Positions 56,831 to 64,000 of a DNA stretch of 64,000 nt are shown piece by piece. This DNA is from Pseudoalteromonas sp. N1230-9. GTDB lineage: Bacteria > Pseudomonadota > Gammaproteobacteria > Enterobacterales > Alteromonadaceae. A program made the position numbers and the translations under genes. Numbering within the stretch: position 1 is the stretch's first letter; every line of letters begins with the position of its first letter. The stretch covers positions 3,040,001-3,104,000 of the forward strand of contig NZ_CP090419.1 in assembly GCF_032716425.1 (NCBI RefSeq), written 5' to 3'. A model generated the notes under the pieces. The model had not been told where the DNA came from. It did no database searches and saw only the letters and a list, made by a program, of their open reading frames with translations.

Positions 56831-56858
56831 GGTTATGTTGTTATTTTAACCCATAACC
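56831..56858 (-). promoter_or_regulatory. Inverted repeat in the rnr leader
   Basis: The arms GGTTATG and CATAACC, separated by 14 bases, lie 18 to 45 bases upstream of the rnr ATG. An outer GTTA/TAAC pair could extend it. A TAAAAT in the loop could instead be a -10 element on the minus strand. Which role applies is unclear. Confidence 0.4.
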
Positions 56859-56874
56859 TAACAATGAGACAGGC

Positions 56875-56906
56875 AAAAGCTATGAAACTTTTAAGAAATT
56901 GATTAA
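56875..56906. repeat. 32-bp direct repeat, copy 1 (rnr side)
   Basis: This 32-base sequence starts AAAAGCTATGAAAC and ends TGATTAA. It is repeated in the same orientation at 59112-59143 with a single difference (T against G at position 25). The two copies flank the exporter/two-component block. Confidence 0.85.
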
Positions 56907-56958
56907 ACCAGTTTTCGCACTCAAATTGTTCAATAATTTAATAGCAAAATTAAGGACC

Positions 56959-57561
56959 TTATAACCACCCTTTTCTCTTTGCAATTCTAGCAGCGTCGAT
57001 ACGGTTACTTGCATTTAATTTACTAATCGCCTCTGATAAGTAATTACGAACGGTCCCCTCACTTAAGTATAATTTAGCTGCAATCATTTGCGTTTTTAAC
57101 CCCTCTGCAGCTAACTTTAATGATGCCCGTTCTTTTTCTGTGAGTGGGTCTCTATCATCTAAAGCACTTAAAACTAATTCAGGATCTATCACTTTATGCC
57201 CAGACATGACTTTTTTAAGTGCTAGAATTAAACTATCACTTGATGCCTCTTTAAGAATAAACCCCTTTACACCGGCATCTAAAGAGCGCCTGATATAGCC
57301 TGCTTTAGAAAAAGTAGTCATGATTACTATACGACTTTCACTCTTTTCTATTGCCAACTTTTCTGCAAGTTCAATTCCTGATAACTCCGGCATTTCAATA
57401 TCTGTAAGTACGATGTCAGGTTTACACTTTGGTATTTCAGCAAGTGCCACCTTGCCATTTTCAGCCTGACCAATTACTTGAATATTTTCATCAAGGCCTA
57501 AAAGAGCAGCAACAGCTCCTCTAACTAACGCTTGATCTTCAACAAGATAGACCCTTATCAT
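56959..57561 (-). CDS. NarL/DesR-type response regulator
   Basis: A 200-aa protein. The receiver domain begins MIRVYLVEDQALVRGAVAALL, with the phosphorylated Asp at residue 54 in DIVLTDIEMPELSG and the Lys in GFILKEASSDS. The C-terminal LuxR-type helix-turn-helix reads LTEKERASLKLAAEGLKTQMIAAKLYLSEGTVRNYLSEAISKL. It overlaps the kinase gene's stop as ATGA, so it is translationally coupled to it. Its targets probably include its own operon with the exporter. Confidence 0.93.
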   Translation of the reverse strand: MIRVYLVEDQALVRGAVAALLGLDENIQVIGQAENGKVALAEIPKCKPDIVLTDIEMPELSGIELAEKLAIEKSESRIVIMTTFSKAGYIRRSLDAGVKGFILKEASSDSLILALKKVMSGHKVIDPELVLSALDDRDPLTEKERASLKLAAEGLKTQMIAAKLYLSEGTVRNYLSEAISKLNASNRIDAARIAKRKGWL

Positions 57562-58676
57562 TCAGCCTGCTCCGATTTAATACTCAAAGGCAATTTAATA
57601 AATGCAACGAACTGTTGATTGCAAAAACTAAACTCGGCCTTTCCCCCTAGCTGTAGAGCTCGCTCTTTAATTCCCGACAGACCATTTCCAAGTGTAACTT
57701 GGCTATTTTCATTCGCATTATTTTTCATTTTAATGTCAACACTATCCAGTGTTTGTAATATTGATATTTCACAATATTTAGAACTACTATGGCGCAATAT
57801 ATTGGTTACAGCCTCTTTAATTATTAGGTTAGCAACTCCTTCTAATTTTGCTGGCAAGTCAACAATCTTAATATTATGAATAACTTTGAAGCCACTCTCC
57901 TCTAACCGAACAATTAACCTATTAATTTGTGTATCTATATCCAATTCTTTTAAATCAGTTACAACTTTTCTCACATCACTTAATAGCTCCCTAGCCAACT
58001 CCGCAACCTGAAAAATTTCCGATCCTGCTTGAGCCTGTCTATTAGCTTGACTGAATTTGCTCGCGAGTTCCGCTTTTAAAGCGATTGAAGATAAAGAGTG
58101 GCCTAAAACATCATGCAAATCTCTAGCTATGCGCTCTCGCTCTGCAATTGCCGCAAACTGCTCTAACTGTTTGCTATTTTGCTCTTCTCGGCGTTTATGG
58201 AAAAATTCATTACGCCCTGCAATGCCATAACTAAATAAAGCGACCAGCAATATAAGAGAACCACTGAGAAAATATTCAGCATAATTTTCATTGATTATTT
58301 GGCTACTAGATAGCAAAGCTAAAAGTAGTATCGAAATTGCAAAAATACGCGCACGGCTCGAAAAGTTATAGCCTACAATATATGCTACAAAGCCAAATAA
58401 AGTCGCGGAGCCAACTGTTAGGTAACTAGCAATGACACAAACCAAAATAAGCGACATTAGTTGCAGCCAAACTTGTTCTGTTCCTCTTTGTGTTGCTTTC
58501 ACATACAAATAAATAAAAATGAAGTACAACAGAACAATCGCGAACATCTGCATAAAGTCAGTGCTTTCAATTTGGAAAATACTCGGAAGCAAATAGAATC
58601 CCGAAAAAAGCAGTGGCCCCCAATTCCAAAAAGAGGTCAAATTCGTTTTTTTATCCTTAAGTCGACTATTAAACAT
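57558..58676 (-). CDS. DesK/NarX-type membrane sensor histidine kinase
   Basis: A 372-aa kinase. The N-terminal 155 residues form about five or six membrane segments with almost no external domain, as in DesK-type kinases that sense the membrane or a small ligand. HisKA_3 has His 188 in ERERIARDLHDVLGHSL. The ATPase domain has the N-box IIKEAVTNILRHSSSKY and the G-box GNGLSGIKER. It lies 13 bases after the exporter stop and overlaps the response-regulator gene by four bases. Confidence 0.92.
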   Translation of the reverse strand: MFNSRLKDKKTNLTSFWNWGPLLFSGFYLLPSIFQIESTDFMQMFAIVLLYFIFIYLYVKATQRGTEQVWLQLMSLILVCVIASYLTVGSATLFGFVAYIVGYNFSSRARIFAISILLLALLSSSQIINENYAEYFLSGSLILLVALFSYGIAGRNEFFHKRREEQNSKQLEQFAAIAERERIARDLHDVLGHSLSSIALKAELASKFSQANRQAQAGSEIFQVAELARELLSDVRKVVTDLKELDIDTQINRLIVRLEESGFKVIHNIKIVDLPAKLEGVANLIIKEAVTNILRHSSSKYCEISILQTLDSVDIKMKNNANENSQVTLGNGLSGIKERALQLGGKAEFSFCNQQFVAFIKLPLSIKSEQAE

Positions 58677-58689
58677 ATCACTTGCTGCT

Positions 58690-59016
58690 TTAGTTTGTTT
58701 GAAATTTTAGCCCAATTATTCCGACTAAAATTAATATAATACAGATTATCTGAGATATCGTAATAGACTCTCTAAGCCATATCACACTAAATATTGATAC
58801 CCCAACAGTACCAATACCGACCCAAATCGCATAACTAATTCCGAGAGGTAATGACTTTAAAGCAAATGACAAAAAGGCAAAGCTGGCCCACATAGCTGCA
58901 AATGTAACAACTGAAGGCCATAGTTTAGTAAAGCCATTTGACTGCTTCATAGCGAGTGCCCATATAACCTCAAAAATTCCTGCAATTAATAAACTTATCC
59001 ACGCCGCATTATTCAT
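58690..59016 (-). CDS. sugE: SugE/Gdx-type small multidrug resistance exporter
   Basis: A 108-aa inner-membrane protein with four segments; the start at 59016 has GGAGGA upstream. The essential membrane Glu is at residue 16 in GIFEVIWALAMKQSNGF, with Trp three residues later, the pattern of the guanidinium-exporter branch rather than EmrE (which has EVIGT). KSLPLGISYAIWVGIGTVG is typical too. Guanidinium/H+ antiport is therefore likely. No recognisable guanidine riboswitch was seen upstream. It is the first gene of a three-gene operon with the kinase and regulator. Confidence 0.88.
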   Translation of the reverse strand: MNNAAWISLLIAGIFEVIWALAMKQSNGFTKLWPSVVTFAAMWASFAFLSFALKSLPLGISYAIWVGIGTVGVSIFSVIWLRESITISQIICIILILVGIIGLKFQTN

Positions 59017-59081
59017 TTTTATTCCTCCAGAAAGTAAAGGCTTAACTATTACTTTTTCTACTTGGCGAAATAAGTGAATTT

Positions 59082-59108
59082 TGTCATTGATTAAACTGAC
59101 ATTTGTCA
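59082..59108 (-). promoter_or_regulatory. Repeated TGTCA/TGACA half-sites upstream of sugE
   Basis: Three half-sites (TGTCA 59082-59086, TGACA 59097-59101, TGTCA 59104-59108) form two inverted pairs, with spacers of 10 and 2 bases. They lie 66 to 92 bases upstream of the sugE start. NarL/DesR-type regulators bind short inverted repeats, so this could be the operator for the adjacent response regulator. Confidence 0.45.
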
Positions 59109-59111
59109 TAA

Positions 59112-59143
59112 AAAAGCTATGAAACTTTTAAGAAAGTGATTAA
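59112..59143. repeat. 32-bp direct repeat, copy 2 (DUF350 side)
   Basis: Same orientation and sequence as 56875-56906 except one base. It lies about 90 bases upstream of the DUF350 gene and 96 bases upstream of sugE on the other strand. The stretch from copy start to copy start is 2237 bases. Confidence 0.85.
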
Positions 59144-59232
59144 TTCTGGCAAAAAATGAGGCGTTGATATTCTTTGCAGCAAACACTCTGTGTTAATATT
59201 TTCGGTAAATAACAATACACTAACAAATTTAT

Positions 59233-60081
59233 ATGGATATTAACTTAACCCACTACCTATCAACGATGGCCTATAACAGCGCCTATATTGGTCTGTTCAT
59301 TGCGATTATAGCCCTTGCAAAATTGTCCTATAACCTAGCAACCCCTTATAACACCACCAGCCAATTAACCGACAATGCCAACTGTGCTTTAGGTTTATCT
59401 ATTGGCGGCTACTTAGGTGCGATTACTATTATTTATGGTTTTGTGTTGGCGGGGCCTAGCCAAGGTCTACTAAGCGATTTGATGAATGTATCACTTTACA
59501 GCGTATTAGGTATGGTGCTACTTACTTGCTCACGCATTTTGAATGACAAGTTACTACTGCGATTGTTCTGCAATCAAGAGCAATTAATCAACCAACAAAA
59601 CGAGGCGGTTGGCCTAGTACAAGCAGCTAACTATATGGCCGCAGCACTGATCATTGGTGGCGCATTAACAGGCGAAGGAACCTGGTTATCAGCCATCGTC
59701 TTCTATTTACTCGGGCAATTGATGCTGATCATTTTTGCCAAAGGCTATGATCGCCTGACAAGTTTCAACCTTCATGAGCAACTCGAAAAAGGCAATAAAG
59801 CCGTCGCACTTAGCTTTTCTGCCACTATGTTGGCATTAGCCATAATCTTATGCCATGCACTGATTGGTGGCTTCCACAGCTGGCAACAAAGCCTGAGTTT
59901 ATTCTTTATTGACGCATTATTTGGCTTTTTAATTTTACCAATTGTGCGCTACCTCGTTGATAAAATTATCTTTAGTAAAATCTCCCTCGACCAAGCAATG
60001 CACGACAACAACACTGCAGTGGCGGTTATTGAAAGTAGCATTGCAGTCTGTGTCGCAGTAATCATTACTATCGCTATTTAA
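59233..60081 (+). CDS. Double DUF350 (UPF0719) inner-membrane protein
   Basis: A 282-aa protein with about eight hydrophobic segments that fall into two similar halves, each with the DUF350 layout (first near 10-140, second near 150-282; the repeat NCALGLSIGGYLGA and NKAVALSFSATMLA mark them). E. coli YjfL is a single-copy relative. Function unknown; the family is often encoded next to polyamine-related and PspA-type genes. It starts a three-gene run with 20 bases to the next gene. Confidence 0.88.
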   Translation: MDINLTHYLSTMAYNSAYIGLFIAIIALAKLSYNLATPYNTTSQLTDNANCALGLSIGGYLGAITIIYGFVLAGPSQGLLSDLMNVSLYSVLGMVLLTCSRILNDKLLLRLFCNQEQLINQQNEAVGLVQAANYMAAALIIGGALTGEGTWLSAIVFYLLGQLMLIIFAKGYDRLTSFNLHEQLEKGNKAVALSFSATMLALAIILCHALIGGFHSWQQSLSLFFIDALFGFLILPIVRYLVDKIIFSKISLDQAMHDNNTAVAVIESSIAVCVAVIITIAI

Positions 60082-60101
60082 GCTTATTCATGGAGTAACG
60101 G

Positions 60102-60920
60102 ATGAACATCTATAAGCTTTGTATTATTGCTGCCATCACATTTTTGGCCTGCTTAATAATACGATCAGACCTACAGACGCCTCTAATGAGTGGCCAATAT
60201 GGTAATTTTAAAGACTACGATGGACAAGACAAAGCCTACCTATTTACAGTGCCTGAAGATGGCCAAATGATGCGTTTAGAAATAAAAGGTAGGCTGCCTT
60301 TAAATTCATGGAAAGCCATTGATATGGAAATTTTTGACCCTGAAGGCAACTATCTATTCAGTTATTCTGATGAGCTATGGGCTGAATCTGGACGTGACTC
60401 TGAAGGTGAATGGCGAGAATATAAGAGCAGGGCTTATCATGATGTTCACTTCCCTAAAAAAGGCCAATATAGTGCATATGTAAGCAGTAGTTTTGGCCCT
60501 AATAATAGCGCTAAGCATTTCAGTTATACATTTCGTATCATTCCAATCAAAGGCAATATCAGTTTCATCGACCCTCTACTTTGGATCACAGGCATAATAG
60601 CAGGCTTCTCTTTAATTGTTATTTTGCATCGACTTGGCGCAAAGAGAGAAAACTCTGAACTTACTTATAAACCAATCAACACGTTAAGCCCAAAGGCTAT
60701 GAAAGCAATGGAAACCCATATCCCAGCTTGGCCAATTGCATTGTTGTTTTTCGTGCCTGTGCTAGTTGCATCTTTGATTGCTTATAGCAAAGGCGATAAT
60801 GAGCACGATTGGCAAGTTTATTCATATCACCACTTCAATATAAACGTTGATAAACAATTACGTGAGCAAAGTATTGGCAGCGCAGGTTTCCGTTCACGAG
60901 GCGGCTCAGGTGGTAAGTAA
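60102..60920 (+). CDS. Two-pass membrane protein with beta-sandwich extracytoplasmic domain
   Basis: A 272-aa protein with a strong GGAGTAACGG before the ATG. A hydrophobic anchor (residues 5-22) is followed by a beta-rich domain (about 25-150, with FTVPEDGQMMRLEIKG and HFPKKGQYSAYVSSS) and a second segment near 163-183. A third hydrophobic segment lies near 213-232. The C-terminus (SIGSAGFRSRGGSGGK) is Gly-rich. I do not recognise a family. The next gene's GTG start overlaps its last 11 bases. Confidence 0.75.
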   Translation: MNIYKLCIIAAITFLACLIIRSDLQTPLMSGQYGNFKDYDGQDKAYLFTVPEDGQMMRLEIKGRLPLNSWKAIDMEIFDPEGNYLFSYSDELWAESGRDSEGEWREYKSRAYHDVHFPKKGQYSAYVSSSFGPNNSAKHFSYTFRIIPIKGNISFIDPLLWITGIIAGFSLIVILHRLGAKRENSELTYKPINTLSPKAMKAMETHIPAWPIALLFFVPVLVASLIAYSKGDNEHDWQVYSYHHFNINVDKQLREQSIGSAGFRSRGGSGGK

Positions 60921-62436
60921 GTCAATTCGCGAAAGCCACATTTTACTGTTTAGTATTTTTGTTGCTGGACTTTGCTCTATTATTTATGAATTATTAATTG
61001 CAACCACTGGCGCCTATTTTTTAGGTGATAGCATCACCCAATTTTCCCTGACAATTGGCGTATATATGGCGGCAATGGGGGTTGGCTCTTATTTTTCGCG
61101 TTTTGTGCCTGATAAGCCATTGCTGGTGTATTTTATTGGTTTTGAGCTACTACTTGCGTTACTAGGTGGCTTGAGTGTGCCATTACTATACTTCGCTTAT
61201 GCGTATGGCTTACCACTACAAGTGATTAGTGTTTTACTCACCACCTTAATAGGTATTTTAATTGGTTTAGAAATTCCGTTGTTAAGCCGCTTAATGGAAA
61301 AACATTATGCGCTAAAAGCAAACCTTGCCAATGTACTATCAATTGACTACTTTGGTGCCCTGCTCGCGACTTTATTATTCCCTTTTCTCTTCTTACCTTG
61401 GCTGGGGGTATTTAAAACAGCCCTAAGCTTTGGCTTAATGAACCTAAGTATTGCGCTATTATTGCTGTGGTACTTTATTGACCATATCAGCACTCATCGT
61501 CGACACGTGCTAAGACTCACTCTCATTTTAGTTAGTCTCATATTGGTGCTTTGTTTATTTGCTAGTAAACAGCTCACCCATCTTTGGCAAAGCCAAATCT
61601 ATGATGATCGTGTCGTCCACTCGGAGCAAACGCCTTATCAACAAATCGTACTGACTCGCCATAAAGATGATATTCGGCTTTATTTAAACGGTGGCTTACA
61701 GTTTTCATCGATTGATGAATATCGTTATCACGAAGCGCTTATTCATCCAGCTATGGTGCGCCATGGCAATGCAAAACGTATTCTAATTTTAGGCGGTGGT
61801 GATGGCTTAGCAGCTAGAGAGCTTTTAAAATACCCACAACTAGAGTCTATTACCCTTGTCGATTTAGACCCTGCTGTTGCCAAACTTGCACGGACTAATT
61901 ACAACCTCACAACCCTTAATCAACAATCGCTAAATGATCCAAAGGTTACGGTTATTCATCAAGATGCCTATGTGTTTATTGAGCAAGGCAAGCAACTGTT
62001 CGATATCATTTTTATTGATTTACCTGACCCAAAGGCGATTAACTTAGCACGGCTCTACAGCAAACAATTTTACCAATTAGTGAAAGCTAGATTGCCTGAC
62101 AATGGCATTGTTGTGACCCAAGCAACGAGCCCGTTTTTTGCGAAGCAGGCATTTTGGTCTATCAACAATACGCTCCGCGCAGCAGGCTTCGCCCATACTT
62201 TGCCTTATCATTTAAACGTACCGTCTTTTGGTGAATGGGGCTTTGTTATGGCTTGTAATTTGATATGTAGCAATCACCAGTTATTGCCTGTTAACACTCG
62301 CTTTTACCGCCCTGAAAATGATGCTCAACTATTTATTTTCTCCCCCGATATTAGCGCTAACAATGAAAAAGTATCGACGCTTGATGAGCCTAATGTGCTC
62401 CACTATTACTTGCAAGGTTGGAAATATTGGAACTAA
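60910..62436 (+). CDS. Membrane-bound spermidine-synthase-like aminopropyltransferase
   Basis: A 508-aa protein from the GTG at 60910, preceded by GAGGCGG; no in-frame ATG lies near the frame start. About seven membrane segments (residues 10-225) precede a SpeE-like domain (about 235-500). This has YDDRVVHSEQTPYQQIV, the substrate loop SIDEYRYHEALIHP, the SAM-site motif ILILGGGDGLAARELL near 294 and DIIFIDLPDP with the catalytic Asp near 378. The polyamine-binding and decarboxylated-SAM residues look intact, so a transferase is likely, although the substrate may not be putrescine. The overlap with the previous gene suggests coupled translation. Confidence 0.85.
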   Translation: MVSKSIRESHILLFSIFVAGLCSIIYELLIATTGAYFLGDSITQFSLTIGVYMAAMGVGSYFSRFVPDKPLLVYFIGFELLLALLGGLSVPLLYFAYAYGLPLQVISVLLTTLIGILIGLEIPLLSRLMEKHYALKANLANVLSIDYFGALLATLLFPFLFLPWLGVFKTALSFGLMNLSIALLLLWYFIDHISTHRRHVLRLTLILVSLILVLCLFASKQLTHLWQSQIYDDRVVHSEQTPYQQIVLTRHKDDIRLYLNGGLQFSSIDEYRYHEALIHPAMVRHGNAKRILILGGGDGLAARELLKYPQLESITLVDLDPAVAKLARTNYNLTTLNQQSLNDPKVTVIHQDAYVFIEQGKQLFDIIFIDLPDPKAINLARLYSKQFYQLVKARLPDNGIVVTQATSPFFAKQAFWSINNTLRAAGFAHTLPYHLNVPSFGEWGFVMACNLICSNHQLLPVNTRFYRPENDAQLFIFSPDISANNEKVSTLDEPNVLHYYLQGWKYWN

Positions 62437-62523
62437 CCGAATGGATTAGCCTATTTAGGGAGTTTACAAAGTAAAGGATTACCGTTACAAAGAGAGCTAA
62501 TAACAACAAACAAAAGGTTTGTA

Positions 62524-63390
62524 ATGCAGGCGCACAAACAGAGCCTTATGTACTTACACATTGCAGTGCTACTATTCGGTGGCACGGCATTATTTGCCAA
62601 ATTGGTCAGCCTAAGTGCATTAGATATTACCGTTTATAGAACAGCGATTGCAGGCTGTGCCTTACTGATTTTACTCACAATTCAACACAAAGCCATTAAG
62701 CTTCACTCTCGTCGTGATTACCTTATAGCCTTGCTACTTGGCATCACTGTTGGAATACATTGGCTCACCTACTTTGCTGGCATGCAATTGGCGGGGATTG
62801 CGGTGGGTATGATTGCCTTTTTTACTTACCCTGTGATTACGGTATTTTTAGAACCTTTTTTTTATGGCAGCAAACCACAGCTCAAAGATATAGCAAGTGC
62901 CTTGGTAGTTATGTTGGGTATTTACTTACTCATTCCTGATGCCAGCTTAGGTAATGATGTGACCTTAGGGATTGCCATTGGTATTTTATCGGCGTTCTTT
63001 TTTGCTTTTAGAAATATTGTGCATAAGCGTTACTTTAGCCAATATGGCGGCCCACAAACCATGCTTTATCAAACTTGGATCGCGTGTATTATGTTGTGCG
63101 CGTTTGTCGAAATACCACCATTACAAGTTGATACAATAAATTGGCTGCTATTAATTACCGTAGGGGTTATTTTTACAGCAGCACCGCATTCACTGTTTGC
63201 AGCAAGCTTAAAACATTTATCCGCTTCAACCGCTGGTTTAATATCTTGTTTGCAACCTTTATACGGTACGTTTTTCGCTTTTTTAATTTTGCATGAGCAA
63301 CCTACAATTAGCACACTTATTGGTGGTACATTAGTGATTAGTGCCGCTTTTTATGAAACATGGTCAGTGACTCGGAAACACAAGCAATGA
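62524..63390 (+). CDS. EamA/DMT-family transporter
   Basis: A 288-aa inner-membrane protein with about ten hydrophobic segments in two EamA repeats (first beginning YLHIAVLLFGGTALFAKLV, second near 150 with LGIAIGILSAFFFAFRNI). The second-repeat end motif SASTAGLISCLQPLYGTFFAFLILHEQPT is standard. It is a metabolite exporter of unknown substrate. Its stop overlaps the GDPD start as ATGA. Confidence 0.92.
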   Translation: MQAHKQSLMYLHIAVLLFGGTALFAKLVSLSALDITVYRTAIAGCALLILLTIQHKAIKLHSRRDYLIALLLGITVGIHWLTYFAGMQLAGIAVGMIAFFTYPVITVFLEPFFYGSKPQLKDIASALVVMLGIYLLIPDASLGNDVTLGIAIGILSAFFFAFRNIVHKRYFSQYGGPQTMLYQTWIACIMLCAFVEIPPLQVDTINWLLLITVGVIFTAAPHSLFAASLKHLSASTAGLISCLQPLYGTFFAFLILHEQPTISTLIGGTLVISAAFYETWSVTRKHKQ

Positions 63391-64000
63391 TGAAAGTATT
63401 CGCTCACAGAGGTGCCAGTGGTACCTATCCAGAAAATACCAAAAGCGCCATTATTGCCGCAGTAGATTTGGCAGTAGATGGTATCGAAATTGACGTACAA
63501 AGCTGCATTGATGATTATATGATCATTCACGACACTTGGCTCGATCGCACAACCTCTGGTCGCGGTAAAGTAAATGCCTGCACAAAAGAGCAAATTCAAC
63601 AATATGATGCAGGTAACGGAGAAGTTGTTCCCTGTCTGCAAGATGCCATTGACTGGGTAGAAGATAAAACGCTTTTAAACCTTGAACTAAAACACACTTT
63701 TTCTTTAGATAAGTTTGTTGAGATGATAGAGTCAAACATTAGTATTGGAAAAATATCAAGAGACAATATTTTGGTATCATCCTTTGATCATCATCAACTC
63801 ATGTGGCTCAAACAAAAGTTACCATGGGTAAAAATTGGCGCTCTTACGGCTTCAATTCCAATCAATTACAGTGAATTTGCTCAAAAACTGCATGCCTACA
63901 GCATTCATATAGATAAAAACTTTATAAACCATGAATTTGTTGCAGATGCAAAACAACGAGGCCTTCAAGTTTATGCTTACACGGTCGATAAAGTAGAAGA
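63387..64000 (+). CDS. Glycerophosphodiester phosphodiesterase (partial, runs off the right edge)
   Basis: A frame from 63387 stays open to the edge, giving about 204 codons (the 5' part of the gene). The catalytic motifs are HRGASGTYPENT at the start, DGIEIDVQ with the metal-binding Glu and Asp near residue 38, and IIHDTWLDRTTSG with the catalytic His. These match the GDPD TIM-barrel. No signal peptide is visible, so it resembles cytoplasmic UgpQ. It would hydrolyse glycerophosphodiesters to glycerol 3-phosphate and an alcohol. It is coupled to the EamA gene by an ATGA overlap. Confidence 0.92.
   Translation, partial: MMKVFAHRGASGTYPENTKSAIIAAVDLAVDGIEIDVQSCIDDYMIIHDTWLDRTTSGRGKVNACTKEQIQQYDAGNGEVVPCLQDAIDWVEDKTLLNLELKHTFSLDKFVEMIESNISIGKISRDNILVSSFDHHQLMWLKQKLPWVKIGALTASIPINYSEFAQKLHAYSIHIDKNFINHEFVADAKQRGLQVYAYTVDKVE

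Noticed and set aside
56907..59111. Transposon carrying the exporter and two-component genes
   Set aside because: No transposase, integrase or terminal inverted repeats were seen; only the 32-bp direct repeats support insertion.
59017..59232. Guanidine riboswitch upstream of sugE
   Set aside because: I looked for the paired hairpins with ACGR loops of mini-ykkC and the ykkC core and found neither. A structure search would be needed to exclude it fully.
60847..60909. Upstream extension of the SpeE-like gene
   Set aside because: It would need an ATT start and extend 74 bases into the previous gene with no ribosome binding site. The GTG at 60910 has GAGGCGG before it.
1..64000. rRNA, tRNA and CRISPR arrays
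   Set aside because: No conserved rRNA stretches, CCA-ended cloverleaf candidates or regularly spaced repeats were noticed. A tRNAscan or Infernal search would confirm this.

Overview
The window looks like a chromosomal segment of a marine gammaproteobacterium of the order Alteromonadales, most likely Pseudoalteromonas or a close relative. The reasons are the order prmA-dusB-fis-purH-purD, the AT-rich intergenic DNA, two very large TonB-dependent receptors, the many c-di-GMP proteins, and families common in that group (DUF3034, DUF3299, YggN, CreA, exported metallopeptidases). The species assignment is inference. I found no rRNA, tRNA, CRISPR array, transposase or phage gene.

Layout. 1-6.6 kb: housekeeping genes prmA, dusB-fis, purH, an exported methyltransferase and purD, all on +. 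6.7-12.5 kb: two multidomain c-di-GMP proteins around a DUF2797 gene. 12.6-17.9 kb: mostly minus strand, with a deacetylase and a tight five-gene run (creA, unknown, LysE-type exporter, gamma-glutamylcyclotransferase-like, serine hydrolase). 18-24.4 kb: a small beta-barrel, a CHMI-type tautomerase, and a membrane CadC/TolB-type regulator divergent from a 1006-aa TonB receptor. 24.4-33.3 kb: zapE, rsuA, a chemoreceptor, yggN, a metzincin-type protease, fbp and two small proteins. 33.5-38.4 kb: a second TonB receptor, a TPR-sulfotransferase and sseA. 38.7-44 kb: a GT9 glycosyltransferase and a four-gene overlapping operon (cupredoxin, Cache-HAMP-GGDEF-EAL, DUF3034 outer-membrane protein, lipoprotein globin). 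44-51.5 kb: purC, a CDP-glycerol transferase-like gene, an ABC transporter with a His-rich loop plus DUF3299, mutM and ppaC. 51.5-56.8 kb: an S9 peptidase, rlmB and rnr. 56.9-59.1 kb: a sugE-like exporter with a DesK/DesR-type two-component system. 59.2-64 kb: DUF350, an unknown membrane protein, a membrane-bound SpeE-like enzyme, an EamA transporter and a GDPD cut by the right edge.

The most unusual observations are these. (1) The exporter/two-component block lies between two 32-bp direct repeats that differ at one base, which suggests it was inserted between rnr and the DUF350 gene. (2) The cupredoxin/c-di-GMP/DUF3034/globin operon, with overlapping junctions, looks like an envelope redox- or gas-sensing module that I do not recognise as a described system. 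(3) A zinc-type ABC transporter has a His-Asp repeat encoded by a hexanucleotide microsatellite. (4) The DUF350/SpeE-like membrane cluster. (5) Several regulatory structures stand out: three tandem 11-bp repeats before the large TonB receptor, a 66-nt nested hairpin at 38.5 kb, and an apparently leaderless start at 36.0 kb.

Purine synthesis genes (purH, purD, purC) are scattered. c-di-GMP turnover is represented by three proteins that differ in which active sites survive. All functional statements rest on reading motifs and family resemblance by eye; no database search was run.
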